Shown in pieces: positions 60,401-64,000 of a stretch of DNA of 64,000 nucleotides. The notes beneath the pieces are model-generated. The model ran no database searches. It was not told the origin of the DNA and was given only the letters and a program-made list of their open reading frames with translations. The DNA lies in assembly GCA_020152595.1 (NCBI GenBank), contig JAIGNY010002754.1, positions 1 to 64,000 on the forward strand, in the 5' to 3' direction. Within the stretch, counting starts at the first letter, position 1; the number at the start of each line of letters is the position of its first letter. The position numbers and the translations under genes were made by a program. Origin of the DNA: Chiridota heheva (taxonomy: Eukaryota; Echinodermata; Holothuroidea; Apodida; Chiridotidae).

Positions 60401-62675
60401 TTGTAATTGTGTGCTCTCATCAGGGAGGCGTTAAGTGTTGCATAGATGGTATCGTTGATTTACGCAAGTAGCACCCTGTCATTGTAATTGTGTGTTCTCA
60501 TCAGGGAGGCGTTAAGTGTTGCATGGATGCTATCCTTGATTTACGCAAGTAGCACCCTGTCATTGTAATTGTGTGTTCTCATCAGGGAGGCGTTTAGTGT
60601 TGCATGGATGGTATCATTGGTTTACGCAAGTAGCACCCTGTCATTGTAATTGTGTGCTCTCATCAGGGAAGCGTTTAGTGTTGCATGGATGCTATCCTTG
60701 ATTTACGCAAGTAGCACCCTGTCATTGTAATTGTGTGTTCTCATCAGGGAGGCGTTTAGTGTTGCATGGATGGTATCATTGATTTACGCAAGTAGCACCC
60801 TGTCATTGTAATTGTATGTTCTCATCAGGGAGGCGTTTAGTGTTGCATGGATGGTATCGTTGGTTTACGCAAGTAGCACCCTGTCATTGTAATTGTGTGT
60901 TCTCATCAGGGAGGCGTTAAGTGTTGCATGGATGGTATCATTGGTTTACGCAAGTAGCACCCTGTCATTGTAATTGTGTGTTCTCATCAGGAAGGCGCTA
61001 AGTCTTGCATGGATGCTATCCTTGATTTACGCAAGTAGCACCCTGTCATTGTAATTGTGTGTTCTCATCAGGGAAGCGTTTAGTGTTGCATGGATGCTAT
61101 CCTTGATTTATGCAAGTAGCACCCTGTCATTGTAATTGTGTGTTCTCATCAGGGAAGCGTTTAGTGTTGCATGGATGCTATCCTTGATTTATGCAAGTAG
61201 CACCCTGTCATTGTAATTGTGTGCTCTCATCAGGGAGGCGTTTAGTGTTGCATGGATGCTATCCTTGATTTACGCAAGTAGCACCCTGTCATTGTAATTG
61301 TGTGTTCTCATCAGGGAAGCGTTTAGTGTTGCATGGATGCTATCCTTGATTTACGCAAGTAGCACCCTGTCATTGTAATTGTGTGTTCTCATCAGGGAAG
61401 CGTTTAGTGTTGCATGGATGCTATCCTTGATTTATGCAAGTAGCACCCTGTCATTGTAATTGTGTGCTCTCATCAGGGAGGCGTTTAGTGTTGCATGGAT
61501 GCTATCCTTGATTTACGCAAGTAGCACCCTGTCATTGTAATTGTGTGTTCTCATCAGGAAGGCGCTAAGTCTTGCATGGATGCTATCCTTGATTTACGCA
61601 AGTAGCACCCTGTCATTGTAATTGTGTGTTCTCATCAGGGAGACGTTAAGTGTTGCATGGATGGTATCATTGATTTACGCAAGTAGCACCCTGTCATTGT
61701 AATTGTGTGCTCTCATCAGGGAGGCGCTAAGTCTTGCATGGATGCTATCCTTGATTTACGCAAGTAGCACCCTGTCATTGTAATTGTGTGCTCTCATCAG
61801 GGAGGCGTTTAGTGTTGCATGGATGCTATCCTTGATTTATGCAAGTAGCACCCTGTCATTGTAATTGTGTGCTCTCATCAGGGAGGCGTTTAGTGTTGCA
61901 TGGATGGTATCATTGATTTACGCAAGTAGCACCCTGTCATTGTAATTGTGTGTTCTCATCAGGGAAGCGTTTAGTGTTGCATGGATGCTATCCTTGATTT
62001 ACGCAAGTAGCACCCTGTCATTGTAATTGTGTGTTCTCATCAGGGAAGCGTTTAGTGTTGCATGGATGCTATCCTTGATTTATGCAAGTAGCACCCTGTC
62101 ATTGTAATTGTGTGCTCTCATCAGGGAAGCGTTTAGTGTTGCATGGATGCTATCCTTGATTTACGCAAGTAGCACCCTGTCATTGTAATTGTGTGTTCTC
62201 ATCAGGGAGGCGCTTAGTGTTGCATGGATGGTATCATTGGTTTACGCAAGTAGCACCCTGTCATTGTAATTGTGTGCTCTCATCAGGGAAGCGTTTAGTG
62301 TTGCATGGATGCTATCCTTGATTTACGCAAGTAGCACCCTCTCATTGTAATTGTATGCTCTCATCAGGGAGGCGTTAAGTGTTGCATAGATGGTATCGTT
62401 GATTTACGCAAGTAGCACCCTGTCATTGTAATTGTGTGCTCTCATCAGGGAGGCATTAAGCGTTACGTGGATGGTATTAGGTAACCTTTATTTATGCAGG
62501 TAGCACCCTCTCATTGTCAGGGAGGCATTAAGCGTTGATTTATGCAGGTAGCACCCTGTTATTGTATATGTGTGTTCTAGTGCGGGAGGCATTAAGCATT
62601 GAATGGATGGCATTTGGTATCCTTGATTTATGCAGGTAGCACCCTGTCATTGTAATTGTGCTGTCTCATCAGGAA
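57489..62675. repeat. 81-bp minisatellite, about 64 copies (5.2 kb)
   Basis: The unit contains gcaagtagcaccctgtcatt, gtaattgtgtgttctcatca, gggaggcgttaagtgttgca and tggatggtatcattgattta. Variation is concentrated at a few positions (ggtatcatt or gctatcctt; gttaag, gtttag or gctaag), and the same combinations reappear in runs, implying repeated block copying. The edges (57,489-57,560 and 62,450-62,675) are diverged. It lies about 500 bp upstream of the EF-hand exon on the coding strand. Confidence 0.96.
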
Positions 62676-64000
62676 GATCAAATTCTAGTGCTTGAAAGGC
62701 AATATTACATTGTGGGGTTTTCCAATCAGTGCAGGAGAGATGTTGCATGCATCATTAGACAGGCACAGTATACCCCCAAATTCAACAATTTTTCGATGCG
62801 GCCGGTAGATCATCCTGAAAGTTATATTGAGAAAAATTAAAAAAGGAAATTAAGCTGTTTATAATTACTCTTGATTTAGAACATTGAATGTACTACAAGT
62901 TACTACCTTATAATAAAATGCATTGTAACTCCCTGATTTCAGCAAATTCAGAAATATTTTGATGTACTGCAACCTTTTAGACAAAACTGAATGTTTTATT
63001 GAACATGTTACAACTTCCTGATTTTCCAGATTCCAAAAGCTTGCAAAATATTGCATCCGCAGCTACCCACAATGAAATGTCCCTTAAACAGAGACATTTT
63101 TTAATCACTTTGTGGAGATGTATTCTTAAGAAATTTAACTACCATCCTGTCAAGCTTTGACATTTCTTTTTGCTGTCAAAGCACAATTTTCCATTCCTAC
63201 CAATAAACCTCTTAAATCTACACAAAGTTTCATTCATTGCCTCATTTCAAGGTTAAGCATTGTCTGGTTTTGTCCACAGTACAAAGTGCAATTAGATTAA
63301 TCTTCTAAATACAGAGGCTACCACAAATGTCAAATACAAGAATCACCAGGGAAGCTCGGCTTTAAATATTTCTAAAAAATTTGATTTAATGGACTATGAT
63401 TCAAAAATGTTTTGCACAATATCTTTTTGGAACAAGTTTTTAAGCTGCCTAAAAATCCTCAAAAAGGTAGCTGCTTTGTTTAACAAAATTGGAAGAGGCA
63501 CTTCATCAGCAGGAAAGATCAGAGTTTGATTCCTGGCTGAGAGAGACTTGCAAGTCCTCTCACTTGCAGCTTGTGGAGGGGGAGGGGGGAGGTGTATGGA
63601 GCCTTCCAGGTTGGGAGGTAAATTGGGAAATTATTAACATAAAAATCAATATTACAATTTCCCTTAAACTGGCCAAAATTGAAGACAAACTTCCTAAAAA
63701 TGAAAACAGATTTCCCAAAATTCAAGGAAAACTTCCCAGAAAATGAGAGGGATTTCCCGAATAGCAGCAACTTTTGATGGAAACTTTATTAACCAGTGCA
63801 ATTTTTGCATTTGTCACCTAGACATTTTGGGGTTACCCTTCCTATGTCCATGAGGGGAATCTGAGATACTTTCAGTGTTTTTTTCATCTTAATATCTCTT
63901 TTTTTTTTTTGCTTGTACAATTATTAGTTTTGCCTGAAAAAAGTGCATGGGACCAAAAGATTTTCTTGTACGGTGGCAATGAGAATTCTCTTTCAGATAA
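62676..64000. other. Unique DNA upstream of the visible exons, nothing firm
   Basis: AT-rich. Around 63,480-63,580 a gagtttgattcctgg word resembles a tRNA B box but lacks a convincing A box. A loose 25-bp theme (acttccta/aaaat, tttcccaaaattcaa) repeats at 63,655-63,755. No PH-domain or EF-hand exon was found, so the start of the gene is outside the window. Confidence 0.45.

Noticed and set aside
57489..62675. Possible CRISPR-like array because of regular 81-bp spacing
   Set aside because: There are no distinct spacers: the whole 81 bp repeats. The context is a eukaryotic intron.
63480..63590. A SINE head with gagtttgattcctgg as B box
   Set aside because: No clear A box and no SINE tail; the match is too short.

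Overview
This is a eukaryotic window: one multi-exon gene on the minus strand with canonical GT-AG introns, embedded in intronic and flanking DNA full of tandem repeats, SINEs, a MITE and LINE fragments. The LINE type (zinc-knuckle ORF1, APE-like endonuclease, reverse transcriptase, C-terminal RNase H), the tRNA-derived SINEs and the protein sequence suggest a marine invertebrate, plausibly an echinoderm or another invertebrate deuterostome. The species cannot be fixed from sequence alone.

The gene is a phospholipase C of the eta class (PLCH-like). Fifteen exons run from 56,992 down to a stop codon at 6,435. In order they encode an EF-hand segment, the catalytic X box, an acidic linker with the eta-type AGEVSEEDSADE signature, the Y box, a C2 domain and a long unrecognised C-terminal tail. 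Exon phases join consistently and give about 1,302 residues. The one exception is the exon at 49,546-49,626, which carries one base too many (an apparent +1 frameshift, possibly an assembly error). The N-terminal PH domain and first EF-hand are not in the window and must lie beyond 64,000.

Layout by coordinate: 1-6,434 is 3' flank with five minisatellites, a tRNA-derived SINE (4,288-4,735) and a palindromic MITE (6,053-6,308) that holds a candidate poly(A) signal for the gene. 6,435-57,000 is the gene, with introns of 0.3 to 12 kb. Its introns hold arrays with units of about 14, 17, 20, 21, 24, 30, 39, 40, 48-49, 68 and 80 bp, an (AT)n tract of about 300 bp, three LINE fragments in the same orientation as the gene (11,055-13,735; 39,238-40,675; 53,632-54,115), a second SINE and a second MITE copy. 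57,489-62,675 is a 5.2 kb array of 81-bp units upstream of the first visible exon. Arrays make up about 25 kb, close to 40% of the window.

Most long open frames here are artefacts of arrays whose unit lengths are multiples of three. The points most worth a second look are arrays that begin almost at 5' splice sites, the frameshifted catalytic exon, a strange interleaved duplication at 36.2-37.6 kb that looks like a chimeric consensus, and the MITE-borne poly(A) signal. I see no prokaryotic-type operon, CRISPR array or other new multi-gene system.
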